Shown: positions 42,119 to 50,399, counted from the stretch's first letter. The stretch is DNA of 53,647 nt from Sphingobium sp. (GCA_017744605.1 JAGIAZ010000020.1:1-53647), one strand, 5' to 3'. Notes: a model not told the origin generated them from the letters alone. A program made the numbers and translations.

Positions 42119-42214
42119 TCGTCATTCCCGCAAAAGCGGGACTTCAGTGACCGGTTCAGAAGAACCCTGCCTCGGATCGGGAAGGCTGACTTCCCGCTTT
42201 TGCGGGCATGACGA
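42119..42214. repeat. Dispersed palindromic repeat (CCCGCAAAAGCGGG type)
   Basis: TCGTCATTCCCGCAAAAGCG (42119 onward) and CGCTTTTGCGGGCATGACGA (ending 42214) form long inverted ends. The 50-base centre is not palindromic. Lies 53 bases after the GGDEF-EAL stop. Confidence 0.75.
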
Positions 42215-42281
42215 TAGAGAAGTCGTCCCATGACCGACACTTTGCGACAAAGGTGTGTTGGCCGGAGCGTCATAGGCATAC

Positions 42282-42440
42282 TCAGGCGCCCCTCGGGCTG
42301 CGGAACGCGAAGTAGATTGCAACGATGATGACGAACGCAATCAGCGCTGATGGGAGCATGCCAAGGCCCAAATATATCATGAGCCAATATGCTCCCAGAA
42401 CACCAAGGGCCGCGCAGATCTGCGCTATTTTCTTCCACAT
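42282..42440 (-). CDS. Small two-helix membrane protein
   Basis: A 52-residue protein (MWKKIAQICAALGVLGAYWL, then two hydrophobic segments ending VAIYFAFRS). Its ATG overlaps the stop of the upstream ORF by one base (TGATG), and GAGG stands before it. Possible roles include a membrane immunity or holin-like protein, but nothing is recognised. The region is less GC-rich than the neighbours. Confidence 0.5.
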   Translation of the reverse strand: MWKKIAQICAALGVLGAYWLMIYLGLGMLPSALIAFVIIVAIYFAFRSPRGA

Positions 42441-42658
42441 CACTTGCACCTCGGATCGGTAAAGTAGGCGTAAGCGCCGCCTGCTGCTGCTTGAATTGTC
42501 ACCGACAGCACCAAACCTGGCACCGACGCTTTTACGAAGTTCAACGCTCGCCCTAGCGGGAAGGCAGCGCGGGCGACAGTTCCGGCTTTGGCTGCACCCC
42601 AAGCACCGGCGGTGAGCGCGTCGCCAATGAGTGCTTGAGGATCAATGACTCCGTCCAA
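42440..42658 (-). CDS. Small Gly/Ala-rich hypothetical protein
   Basis: A 72-residue frame from a TTG. It contains ALIGDALTAGAWGAAKAGTV and PGLVLSVTIQAAAGGAYAYF and ends FTDPRCK. The composition resembles the ends of larger polymorphic toxins or secreted proteins, so it may be a truncated remnant; upstream codons in frame run only eleven residues before a stop. One-base overlap with the 52-residue membrane protein. Confidence 0.4.
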   Translation of the reverse strand: MDGVIDPQALIGDALTAGAWGAAKAGTVARAAFPLGRALNFVKASVPGLVLSVTIQAAAGGAYAYFTDPRCK

Positions 42659-42846
42659 GGCACCGCCGCCTATAGCTTTCAGACAGGCGATTTATCTTCC
42701 TGCTTCGCAGCATTATCGGGGTGGCAGCCGCCACGACCGCAGGTCTGCGTATTCCGCGGCGATGACGCCACCACTCTCACCCTTCGCACGAGTCACCCGC
42801 CTCGTTCGAGCGCTCGCGCCGGCGGTAGAAGCCTGGCTCAGCCGGT

Positions 42847-43758
42847 TCAGCGGACCTGCTTGACCGCCAGCCGCCGCATCATCTTGAGCTGGCTGTCGGA
42901 GAGGTTCATGCCGGTCTCGGCCCAGATTCGCACGATGGCGCGAAGCTCTTCGAGCGTCACCGGATTGACCTGGCGCGCGGCGCGATAGCCGCCGAGCTGG
43001 CCGTTCATGCGGCGCGCATTCGCGCGGATATAGTTGCGCGCGGCGGCTTCGCCCTCGCCCGGCTCGGCGAGAATGTGGACGAGGCCCATGTCGTACATCT
43101 CTTCCGCGGTGTAGACCTTGCCGCTGAACATCAGCCGCTCGGCCTGCGCCGCGCCGACCTTGCGAGTCAGCAGCGAATGCGCCCCGACCCCGGGGAACAT
43201 GCCGAAGGCATTCTCCGGCAGCGAGAAACGCGCATCGCGCTCCGCAATCAGCACGTTGAACGAGAGGGCGGACTCGAGGCCGCCGCCGACAACGTCGCCC
43301 TGGATGAGGGCGATGGTGACGGCCGGCAGGTCCAGCGCCTGGAGATTGTTGTAGAGGATGTCGACGCAGGCATTGCCATAGGCTTCGAGACCGTCGAGAT
43401 CGCGCTCCGCGACGAGAGCGGCGACATGCTCCAGGTCTCCGCCCAGGTTGAACGCACCGGGGTAACGGCAGCCCAGGACGAGGTAGCGCAGATCGACGAT
43501 CTTCTCGTCATGCGCCTTCTTGGCCTCGACCTGCCAGCGGCGCAGGTCGCGCAACATCGAGGGGGTATATTTGGGCTCGCCGCGCGGCGTCATGAACGCC
43601 CACAAAGTCGCCGTCTCCGGCTCCCAGCTCACGTCCATTTCGGCGAGGTCGAAGCGCAGACGAGCCGCTTCGACGGACGAATCATCCAGTCCTTCCGGGG
43701 GCATGAACGCAACCGCACCGGCCGCCTTCAACCCTTCCACATCGATCAACCTGGCCAT
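42847..43758 (-). CDS. rpfF: Crotonase-family DSF synthase homologue (RpfF-like)
   Basis: A 303-residue enoyl-CoA hydratase fold. In Xanthomonas, RpfF makes the diffusible fatty-acid signal DSF and uses Glu 141 and Glu 161. Here the equivalent residues are Glu 162 (GDVVGGGLESALSF) and Glu 182 (ARFSLPENAFGMFPGVGAHS), with the same spacing of twenty. Other matching stretches: PGAFNLGGDLEHVAALV, YDMGLVHIL, and the RIWAETGMNLSDSQLKMM tail, which maps onto the RpfF C-terminus. The N-terminal 35 residues are extra. Fits RpfF better than ordinary crotonases; DSF production itself is inference. No rpfC or rpfG is in the window. Confidence 0.82.
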   Translation of the reverse strand: MARLIDVEGLKAAGAVAFMPPEGLDDSSVEAARLRFDLAEMDVSWEPETATLWAFMTPRGEPKYTPSMLRDLRRWQVEAKKAHDEKIVDLRYLVLGCRYPGAFNLGGDLEHVAALVAERDLDGLEAYGNACVDILYNNLQALDLPAVTIALIQGDVVGGGLESALSFNVLIAERDARFSLPENAFGMFPGVGAHSLLTRKVGAAQAERLMFSGKVYTAEEMYDMGLVHILAEPGEGEAAARNYIRANARRMNGQLGGYRAARQVNPVTLEELRAIVRIWAETGMNLSDSQLKMMRRLAVKQVR

Positions 43759-44157
43759 AGCGAGAAACCCCTTTGGCGCGACCCAGACAGCTCCGGCCCG
43801 TCGTCCCCGGACCGTGATACTCAGATTTCGGCGTTATCTCCAGCTTGGTAAATAGCGCCGAAACCATAGGAACCATAACCCATGTTTTCGCGTTTGCGAT
43901 AGTTCTTTTGAGGGGCATGGCCGAGTTGCAACACCCGGGAATTCAAGGAAGTCGATGGTTAACGATTCGGAGGATGTACGAATCCGGTTAAATGCAAGCG
44001 CGATGACAGCACATATTGCTGCATTGCAACATGTGCCGGAACGTGACGGAATGGACCGTTTCGGCCTTTAACCCGGGCAATCGCCCATATGGTTCGCTGG
44101 ACTATATCTAGTTTTACCTGTTTCGGCTCAGCGGCTGCCCGCCCCGCGGGCAGCGCC
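43759..44157. other. Intergenic region upstream of the RpfF-like gene
   Basis: No gene seen. An AT-rich stretch with GGTTAACGATTCGG (43957-43970) and CGAATCCGGTTAAA (43979-43992) forms an imperfect dyad around a short centre, a candidate operator. GCTGCCCG-CCCCG-CGGGCAGC at 44134-44154 is a perfect 8-bp hairpin placed four bases past the end of the DUF6152 module (minus strand), without a U-tract. Confidence 0.45.
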
Positions 44158-44961
44158 TCAATGGAACAGCGTGTTGCCCTCGGCATCGATCGGATTGCGG
44201 TCGTTTTCCGAGCATTGGAATTCGAGCAGCATGCCGTAGCGGTCGCGGCGATACGTATATGTCGCGTGCCACGGCTCCTCGAGCGCGTCCGGATCGTCCA
44301 GCACTATCTCATTGATAAGCAAGTTCGAATTCGTCGGCGAAAGATGGATGCGCTCGGTCACCTTGAGCTTGTCGCTATGCGTCATCCCGGTCTGGAGCGG
44401 CAGCGTGTCGTTGATACCGATCGTGTCGACGACGAGCGTGTCCTTTTCCCAATGGCCGATGCTGTCGCCGTAGAAGGTCGGGTCCGGATCCTCCTGATGG
44501 GAGCGGCCGTCCGTCCATATCTTGCGTGTCTGCATCCAGGCTTCCTGGTTGATCGTGACGCGCCCGGGCGTGAACAGGAACTCATAGGGATATTGCGCTA
44601 GCGCCATGAAGCCCGGCATCCCCGGCGGGCTGCAATTCGACCGCGCCTTCTTGTCGATGCCGTTGTTCGCGGCGATGTCGGCGCGCCATTTTTCGTTGGC
44701 TTCCTTGTATTTTCCCTTGAGCTTGGGCGGCTCCGGACGGGCTCCGGGCGCAAAAAACCAGATTCCGCCCCAATCGGGAAGCGAATCGAGCTGGGCGTTC
44801 TTGCCCTTGGGAAAGCCCGCGCCCGTCCCTTCCTTGAGACCGGCGGGCACAGGCGCGGCAGGCGGCGGCCCGGGCTGAGCCTGTAGCGGCGCGATCAGCA
44901 AAGCGACGCCCATGCCGGCGCCAAGCACGGCACCCAGCCGCCCCTTGATCCCTCGTGCCAT
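44158..44961 (-). CDS. Secreted protein of the DUF6152-associated family (copy 2)
   Basis: A 267-residue protein with a signal peptide (residues 1-29, GAVLGAGMGVALLIAPLQAQ). Motifs shared with the gene at 45764-46654: a WGGIWFF / TGTWFVD region, C-x-PPGMPGF / C-x-PAGMPMI, a DGR-x(H/F) stretch and SIGHWEKDTLVVDT / SIGHWEGKTLVVQT, then TERI. This family is usually annotated as hypothetical and occurs with DUF6152. Start ATG 44961 overlaps the DUF6152 stop by one base (TGATG). Last gene of the four-gene unit. Confidence 0.82.
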   Translation of the reverse strand: MARGIKGRLGAVLGAGMGVALLIAPLQAQPGPPPAAPVPAGLKEGTGAGFPKGKNAQLDSLPDWGGIWFFAPGARPEPPKLKGKYKEANEKWRADIAANNGIDKKARSNCSPPGMPGFMALAQYPYEFLFTPGRVTINQEAWMQTRKIWTDGRSHQEDPDPTFYGDSIGHWEKDTLVVDTIGINDTLPLQTGMTHSDKLKVTERIHLSPTNSNLLINEIVLDDPDALEEPWHATYTYRRDRYGMLLEFQCSENDRNPIDAEGNTLFH

Positions 44962-45332
44962 CAGCCGTTGATCTTCGTGCCGTTGGCGAGCGTCACCGAC
45001 ATGAACGAGCCGCCGGCCTTGTCGCCCTTGAGCGGATGCACGGTCATGATGACATCGTCGCCGGGCTTGAGGGTCGAGCGCTTCCAGCCCAGCAGCATGA
45101 GATTGTTGGGGCTGTTCATTTCGACGTTCCAGGTCACTGGAGCGCCGTTCGCGTCCTTCACCTCGACCGTCAGCCAGGCATGGGGGTTGGTCCACTTGAA
45201 CTGGACGACCTTGGCCTTGAGATCGACCTGCCTGGTCATGTCGAACATGGCATAGCTGTGATGGGCGTCGACGAGCTGGGGCGTCGCCATGAGGGCTAGC
45301 GCAGCCGCGACGATTCGCTTCTTCATCCGCAT
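44961..45332 (-). CDS. DUF6152 family protein (copy 2)
   Basis: A 123-residue periplasmic protein: signal peptide to about residue 23 (AAALALMATPQLVDA), then HHSYAMFDMTRQVDL, VQFKWTNPHAWLTVEV, NVEMNSPNNLMLLGWKR, LKPGDDVIMTVHPLKG and GGSFMSVTLANG. It is a compact beta-barrel-like fold; HHSYAMFD right after the signal could bind metal (inference). A purine-rich GAGGAAG precedes the ATG. Paralogue of 45345-45767, only 12 bases away. Confidence 0.88.
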   Translation of the reverse strand: MRMKKRIVAAALALMATPQLVDAHHSYAMFDMTRQVDLKAKVVQFKWTNPHAWLTVEVKDANGAPVTWNVEMNSPNNLMLLGWKRSTLKPGDDVIMTVHPLKGDKAGGSFMSVTLANGTKING

Positions 45333-45344
45333 GTCTTTTCTTCC

Positions 45345-45767
45345 TCAGTTCGAGCCTGGTGTGTTGACTGGCTTGCCGCCCGCAAACGCCGCTTCGGCCA
45401 GGACCTTGCCGCCGGGCAGCACCACCGAATTGAACAGCCCGCCGGGCTTGCCGTCGCGCAGCGGGTTGAACGTCACCGAGACGATGTCGCCCGGCTTCAC
45501 GGCGTTGCGCGACCAGCCCTGGCGTTTCAGGTTGTTCGGGCTATTCAATTCCAGGCTCCAGTGCGTTTTCTTGCCGTCCGCACCCTGCGCATCGATCTCC
45601 AGGAAGCTGTGCGGATTGGTCCACTGAAACTCGGTGACCGTGCCCTTGAGCGTGATCTTCTTGCTCTGGTCGAACATGGCGAAGCTGTGATGCGCGCTCG
45701 CCCCCTCGAGCCCGGCCAAGGCCAGGCCCAGCGCAGCCGTCGCTGCCAATATCGTCTTCACGCTCAT
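45345..45767 (-). CDS. DUF6152 family protein (copy 1)
   Basis: A 140-residue periplasmic protein: signal peptide to about residue 25, then HHSFAMFDQSKKITL, VTEFQWTNPHSFLEID, SLELNSPNNLKRQGW, VKPGDIVSVTFNPLRDGKPG and GLFNSVVLPGGKVL. Every motif of copy 2 is repeated. ATG 45767 overlaps the upstream stop by four bases (ATGA). The extra C-terminal residues (FAGGKPVNTPGSN) are absent from copy 2. Confidence 0.88.
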   Translation of the reverse strand: MSVKTILAATAALGLALAGLEGASAHHSFAMFDQSKKITLKGTVTEFQWTNPHSFLEIDAQGADGKKTHWSLELNSPNNLKRQGWSRNAVKPGDIVSVTFNPLRDGKPGGLFNSVVLPGGKVLAEAAFAGGKPVNTPGSN

Positions 45768-46654
45768 CGTTTCGGCTCCGTTGATCCTGCCTCGCCCACC
45801 TTGCTGTTGCCCAGTTCGGTGCCCGGCAGATGCGAATTGTTGGCGAGGACGCATTCGACCTCGCCGATGTCGGTATAATCCTGGCGCGTGAACTGCTTGG
45901 TGTTGCGCCACTCGCCTTCCCAGTTCTGCGGATCGGTCATGATATACTCGACCTGCATGCGCTTGCCGCCGTCGAGCATGGTGATCCGCTCGGTGATCTC
46001 GAAGTCGTCGGAAATGGGGATGCCGGTGTCGATGAAGTGATTTTCCGGCTCGATATATTTGGTCTGCACGACCAGCGTCTTGCCTTCCCAATGACCGATG
46101 GATTCACCGTTATAGGTGTGGATCACCGTATCGGGATCGCTGAAGCTGCGGCCATCGAGGTAGATGACGCGGAAGGCGTTGGTGAAGCCGGAGACCATGT
46201 AGATCGCGGTCGGCAGCTGGATGAAGGCATGCGGCCAGACGCGCGTCATGATCATCGGCATGCCCGCCGGGAAGCACTGGCCGATCGCATCGCGATAGGG
46301 CCGGCGCTCGGCGGCCGCCTTCTGGCCTTCCTCATAGTCCTTCTGCGCCTGCTCCTTGAACTTGGGATAAGGCGGGCCGAACATGAACTTGTTGAAGCCC
46401 TGGGACAGGTCGACGAACCAGGTGCCGGTCACGTCGAAGGCCGGCTTGGGGCGCGGTTTCTTGAGATTCTCCGGCGCCAGCGCGCCGAGATAGCCCGGAT
46501 GCTTGGGCACCAGCTTGTCGAGCGCGTCGGCGCTGAGCGGCCCCGGTGCGCGCTGCGCCTGCGCCTGCTGGCTCAGCAGGCACAATCCCGCCGCCAATGC
46601 CGCCGCCAGGCGCCTTCCACGCCTGAAGGCATGCACCTCCGTTGCTCGCTCCAT
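45764..46654 (-). CDS. Secreted protein of the DUF6152-associated family (copy 1)
   Basis: A 296-residue protein. Signal peptide: RRLAAALAAGLCLLSQQAQA (to about residue 33). Mature motifs: FDVTGTWFVDLSQGFNKFMF, IGQCFPAGMPMIMTRVWPHA, VSGFTNAFRVIYLDGRSFSD, HTYNGESIGHWEGKTLVVQT, ISDDFEITERITMLDGGKRM and EGEWRNTKQFTRQDYTDIGE. First gene of the unit. No enzyme motif is recognised; the repeated pattern suggests a beta-propeller or lipocalin-like binding protein (weak inference). Confidence 0.82.
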   Translation of the reverse strand: MERATEVHAFRRGRRLAAALAAGLCLLSQQAQAQRAPGPLSADALDKLVPKHPGYLGALAPENLKKPRPKPAFDVTGTWFVDLSQGFNKFMFGPPYPKFKEQAQKDYEEGQKAAAERRPYRDAIGQCFPAGMPMIMTRVWPHAFIQLPTAIYMVSGFTNAFRVIYLDGRSFSDPDTVIHTYNGESIGHWEGKTLVVQTKYIEPENHFIDTGIPISDDFEITERITMLDGGKRMQVEYIMTDPQNWEGEWRNTKQFTRQDYTDIGEVECVLANNSHLPGTELGNSKVGEAGSTEPKR

Positions 46655-46847
46655 GTTCCCTCCCGCTCCCTTGGCTTTGCACCAACTTTGAACCGTTGAT
46701 GTTGCAACTGATCTTGGCCTCAGATGCGCCGCGGATCAAGTGTGCGGAAAATCGCAGCGTGAAATAATCGCGAATGAGCGCTGCCAGGTGAAAAAGCGGT
46801 TGATCGCCGCGGGCGTCACCGGCAGTCCGGCGGCAAGGGGACGCGCA

Positions 46848-48278
46848 TTGGACCGCAAGCCTGCCGCATTGGACATTCGGGCGAGACTTTGGCGCCATTG
46901 GCCCGCCGGGGCGGCGGCCGTGCTGCTGCTCGTCTCGATCGTCGCCGCCTGGCCGGGCGCCGCCATGTTCGATACGGTTCGCCAATATTCGCAGGTGCTC
47001 GCCGGCCGCTTCGACGATTGGCACCCGCCGGTCATGGCGCGGCTCTGGTCCCTGCTGCACCCGCTCGCCGATGGAACCGGGCCCCTCTTCGCGCTGCAGA
47101 TCGCCGCTTATTGGCTGGGCCTCGGCACGCTTGCACAGGCGCTGGGCGGGCGCCGCGCGGCCGCCATTCTCGCCGTCGGCGCCTCGCCGGTCCTGCTCGG
47201 CTGGCAGGCGGTCGTGCTCAAGGACGCGCAACTGGTCGGCGCCTTGTCCTGCGCCGTCGGGCTCATCGCATGGTTCCGCCTGCGTGCACGCCCGATGACA
47301 TGGCCGGCCATCGCCGCCGTCGCCTTATGCCTCGTCTATGCGACGCTGCTGCGCGCCAACGCCGCCTTCTCGACCGTGCCGCTGGCCGTACTGCTGTTCC
47401 TGCCGGCCGGGCGCCGATTCGTCCGTCCCGCTGCGATCGTCGCCGGGATCGTCGCCGGGATCGTGGTCGCCATCATCGCCGCGCAATTCGTCAACCGCCA
47501 TCTGCTCGGCGCGCGCGACAGCGGCATCGCCCGCGTCGAGGCGATCTACGATCTGGCCGGCATCGCCGTCCGCAGCGGAGAGCCGATCTACGGCATCGAT
47601 CCGGTGGCATTGACAGCACGCCACTGCGTCAAACCGCTGTTCTGGGACCCGATGCAGAATCGCGAGGATTGCCAGCGCCCGCTCGCCGGGATCGATCATA
47701 TGCCCGCCGGTACGCTCTACCTCATGCTGGCCGACGCGGCCGCCGCGCATCCCGTCGCTTATGCCACGCACCGCCTCGCCCATCTCAATGCGACCCTGCG
47801 CTGGCTCGTCTCGCGCGACTGGCCGCTCGCCGCGCCGCCCGCCTATAACGAACCGAACACGCTTGGTCTCGACAACCCACCGAGCGGCGCGCTGCTGCGC
47901 TGGCAGCAACTGGCGGCGAACTTCATCGACACGCCCCTGGGTTGGCCCTTCTTCTGGGTCGTGCTCGGCATCTGCGGCCTCGTGCAGGTCCGCCGTATCC
48001 CGCCAGGCCCGCGCCGCGACCTCGCGCTGGCGCTGCTCCTCTCCGCCCTTTGCCAGGAAGCGAGCTTTACAGTCCTCAGCATCTCCTCGGACCTGCGCTA
48101 TCATCTCTGGCCGATGCTGGCCGTCGCGCTCGCCTGGGCCCTGCTCTGGGACAAATGGCGCCCGGACCGGCGGACGCTTCTCTGCCTCGCCGGGCTATGC
48201 GCCGTGCTGCTGCCTGCCCTCGCCGCGCGGCTGAGTCTTCCGCAAGGTCCCATCGCTTACGCGGATCTGCTGAACTAG
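46848..48278 (+). CDS. Polytopic membrane protein, glycosyltransferase-C-like
   Basis: About 476 residues with roughly ten membrane helices. The first periplasmic loop reads WPGAAMFDTVRQYSQVLAGR followed by FDDWHPPVMARLWSLLHPLA, a layout seen in GT-C-type transferases and related large membrane proteins where an Asp in loop 1 is catalytic. A large loop with Cys residues sits near the middle (TARHCVKPLFWDPMQNREDC). Start: TTG 46848 has AAGGGG seven bases before it; GTG 46740 and GTG 46788 are alternatives with no clear site. Divergent from the DUF6152 module. Substrate unknown. Confidence 0.75.
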   Translation: MDRKPAALDIRARLWRHWPAGAAAVLLLVSIVAAWPGAAMFDTVRQYSQVLAGRFDDWHPPVMARLWSLLHPLADGTGPLFALQIAAYWLGLGTLAQALGGRRAAAILAVGASPVLLGWQAVVLKDAQLVGALSCAVGLIAWFRLRARPMTWPAIAAVALCLVYATLLRANAAFSTVPLAVLLFLPAGRRFVRPAAIVAGIVAGIVVAIIAAQFVNRHLLGARDSGIARVEAIYDLAGIAVRSGEPIYGIDPVALTARHCVKPLFWDPMQNREDCQRPLAGIDHMPAGTLYLMLADAAAAHPVAYATHRLAHLNATLRWLVSRDWPLAAPPAYNEPNTLGLDNPPSGALLRWQQLAANFIDTPLGWPFFWVVLGICGLVQVRRIPPGPRRDLALALLLSALCQEASFTVLSISSDLRYHLWPMLAVALAWALLWDKWRPDRRTLLCLAGLCAVLLPALAARLSLPQGPIAYADLLN

Positions 48279-48301
48279 AATCTGGCCCGGTAGCCCTTGA
48301 G

Positions 48302-48360
48302 CGTCATGGCGAGCGACGACATCGCGCGTGCTTCGCCCGCAAGCCGGCCTCGCCATGACG
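48302..48360. repeat. Short palindromic repeat (CATGGCGAG type)
   Basis: CGTCATGGCGAG (48302-48313) and CTCGCCATGACG (48349-48360) are perfect inverted ends. CGACGACATCGCGCGTGCTTCG inside (first part) resembles the 9332 and 30448 repeats with CATTGCGAG replaced by CATGGCGAG, so it may be a shortened relative. Confidence 0.6.
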
Positions 48361-48389
48361 AACCATTCAGCATGGCGAATTCAGCAGCC

Positions 48390-49175
48390 TCACCCCGCCC
48401 GCGCCACCTTGATCTCCGAGATCAGCCCGTCGCGCAGCGCATAATGCACGAACACATGCGTCTGCACGGACTGGCCGGCCTTGAGCGGCGCCACGACGAA
48501 GTCCGGCGCATCCACGACCGCCGTGAAGGTGCTCGTGCAGTCCACCGCGATGCCGTCATCGTCCATGACCAGCTGGTGGATGGTGAGATGCTCCCGCACC
48601 CGCGCGAACATCGTGCCGTAAAAGCCGGTGATCGCGTCGCGCCCTTCCATCAGCGGCATGTTAGGCAGCGCCAGCGTGCAATCCTCGGTATAATAGCGCC
48701 CCGCCCGCTCCATGTCGGCATTACTGAAGGCGGCGGCATAGCCATCATAGGATGCGCGCCCGCCCGCACTCGCCGACAGCATCGGCGCCTTGCTCACGCC
48801 CTGCTCGGCCGGCCAGGCCATGGTGCACAGCTCGCTTATCTGCCCGGCTTCGTTGGTCTCATAGGTGGCGAAGAAGCGCACCGTCATGATGTCGCCCGGC
48901 AGCAGCGCGCCAAAGGGAAAGTCCGGCCGCGCCTTGCGGCAGACGAAATCCATGTCGACATCTGCGAACAGCCTCTTGCCCCGGTGCATCACCGTGCGCG
49001 GCCGGATGATCTCGCGCACCCCGTCATGCGCCCAGTCGAGGAAGGCGCGCAGCCCGTCACGCCCTTCCACCGTCCGCGTCGAGCTGCGCATCGCGCAGTC
49101 CGGCGCGTACCATTTCTCGACCAGCGCGGCATCGTCGCCCGTGTTGAAGTCGGCGACATAGTCGGCATAGTTCAT
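48390..49175 (-). CDS. Double SnoaL-like (NTF2-fold) protein
   Basis: A 261-residue protein with two SnoaL-like domains in tandem. Domain 1: YADYVADFNTGDDAALVEKW, YAPDCAMRSS, VEGRDGLRAFLDWAHDG. Domain 2: YDGYAAAFSNADMERAGRYY, TEDCTLALPN, MEGRDAITGFYGTMF. The paired phrases (Y-x-x-Y-x-A-x-F, DC, EGRD) show duplication. ATG 49175 follows GGGAGAGC. No signal peptide is seen, so it is cytosolic. NTF2-fold doublets may act as hydratases or dimer-like binding proteins; the ligand is unknown. Confidence 0.85.
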   Translation of the reverse strand: MNYADYVADFNTGDDAALVEKWYAPDCAMRSSTRTVEGRDGLRAFLDWAHDGVREIIRPRTVMHRGKRLFADVDMDFVCRKARPDFPFGALLPGDIMTVRFFATYETNEAGQISELCTMAWPAEQGVSKAPMLSASAGGRASYDGYAAAFSNADMERAGRYYTEDCTLALPNMPLMEGRDAITGFYGTMFARVREHLTIHQLVMDDDGIAVDCTSTFTAVVDAPDFVVAPLKAGQSVQTHVFVHYALRDGLISEIKVARAG

Positions 49176-49313
49176 CTCGCTCTCCCGCACACGCGCCCAA
49201 CACATGATGCTCTGGCGTCGGCACCACTGTGCGTCATGCGCCATCGTCATGACAAGCGGCGGCGTCGGACGGCTCGTGGCATTCGCGGTACGCCTACACA
49301 GTACGCGGCCCTA

Positions 49314-50399
49314 TTATGGCCTCGGGCTAGCTGCGTTCAGCGCGACGGGGCGCACCTCGCGGTTGAGGAAAGAGAGAAGCCGGTCGTGAAACATGACCAC
49401 CAGATGGCCGGCGTCGGGAACGATCTCCAGCCGTTTCCGGGGCGCCTTGATGCGTGCAAAATAATCGCGCACCAGCGCTGTCGGCGTGTTGCGATCGTCC
49501 GCGCCCTGGAAGAAGAACATCGGCACCTTGAATGACAAGCCCAGGCTCTCCGCCTCGTATTGAGCGGTCGGAGCGAACATGCTTCTTTGCGCCGACAGGA
49601 ATGCCTCGACCCCGTCATATTCCGGCAGGCCGGTTGCGACATATTTCGCGCCGGGCGGAGGCGATCCCTGCAGAAGCTTTCCGGCCTCGGCCATCGCCGC
49701 CGCTTCCGCCGGGCTCGGCTTCTGGAAGGGAGGGTTCACATATTTCTGCCGGACGAGGAAATCCTCGAACCGCGTATAGGGCGGCGGTCCGACCTTCTCC
49801 AACTCTTCGATCGCCGTTCGATCGTTGCGCTCGCGCGCGGCTTTCAACGCCTCGTCATAACCCAATCGCGCGCCCTTGGGTCCGCTCACGAATTGCGCAG
49901 CGCCCACATAAGCGGCGACCAGATCGGGGCGCTTGCTGGCCAGCTGCAGGCCGAGCAGCGTACCCCAGGACGTGCCGATCACGATGAGCTTGCGGCTGCC
50001 CAGATGTCGGCGCGCCCACTCCGCCACCGTGATCGCGTCACGGGTATAACGCGAAATGCTCATTTCGCCGATCCCGGACGGACCGTTTTTGGCGTAGGTC
50101 GCGCCGCCGCCGGGCTGATCCCACTGCACGATCGTATAGTCCTTCTCCCAGGCCGCGAAGAGCGGCGCCTGACCGCTCATCGGCACGCCAGGGCCGCCAT
50201 GCAGCCACAGGAGAACGGGATTTCGCCGGTCCTGACCGCGCACGGTGATCCACTGCGGCGATCCATTGATGTCGACGAACATGCCCTCGTCAATGGCCAT
50301 GGCGGCATGCTTTTGCCCCGCGACGGGCTCGCCCGGTGCTGCGGCGGGGAGCAGGCAAAGCAACGCTGCGGCAACCGTGCGCCTTGAAAGAGAAATCAT
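49314..50399 (-). CDS. Secreted alpha/beta hydrolase (proline-iminopeptidase-like)
   Basis: A 361-residue hydrolase with a signal peptide (SRRTVAAALLCLLPAAAPGE). Oxyanion motif LWLHGGPGVPMSG, WDQPGGGATYAKNG, nucleophile elbow IGTSWGTLLGLQLASKRPDL, acidic residue in GADDRNTP and His in VPDAGHLVVMFHD. The HGGPG and WDQ-x-G pattern is that of proline iminopeptidase-type enzymes; the substrate is not proved. ATG 50399 gives the signal peptide. A longer frame runs through the palindrome at 50457. It is divergent from the membrane protein / HTH pair and may be controlled by that regulator. Confidence 0.88.
   Translation of the reverse strand: MISLSRRTVAAALLCLLPAAAPGEPVAGQKHAAMAIDEGMFVDINGSPQWITVRGQDRRNPVLLWLHGGPGVPMSGQAPLFAAWEKDYTIVQWDQPGGGATYAKNGPSGIGEMSISRYTRDAITVAEWARRHLGSRKLIVIGTSWGTLLGLQLASKRPDLVAAYVGAAQFVSGPKGARLGYDEALKAARERNDRTAIEELEKVGPPPYTRFEDFLVRQKYVNPPFQKPSPAEAAAMAEAGKLLQGSPPPGAKYVATGLPEYDGVEAFLSAQRSMFAPTAQYEAESLGLSFKVPMFFFQGADDRNTPTALVRDYFARIKAPRKRLEIVPDAGHLVVMFHDRLLSFLNREVRPVALNAASPRP

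Noticed and set aside
39867..42125. Open minus-strand frame opposite the GGDEF-EAL gene
   Set aside because: Antisense shadow; GGDEF and EAL motifs are on the plus strand.
44134..44154. Intrinsic terminator of the DUF6152 module
   Set aside because: The 8-bp stem is perfect, but no U-tract follows in the minus direction, so termination is not claimed.
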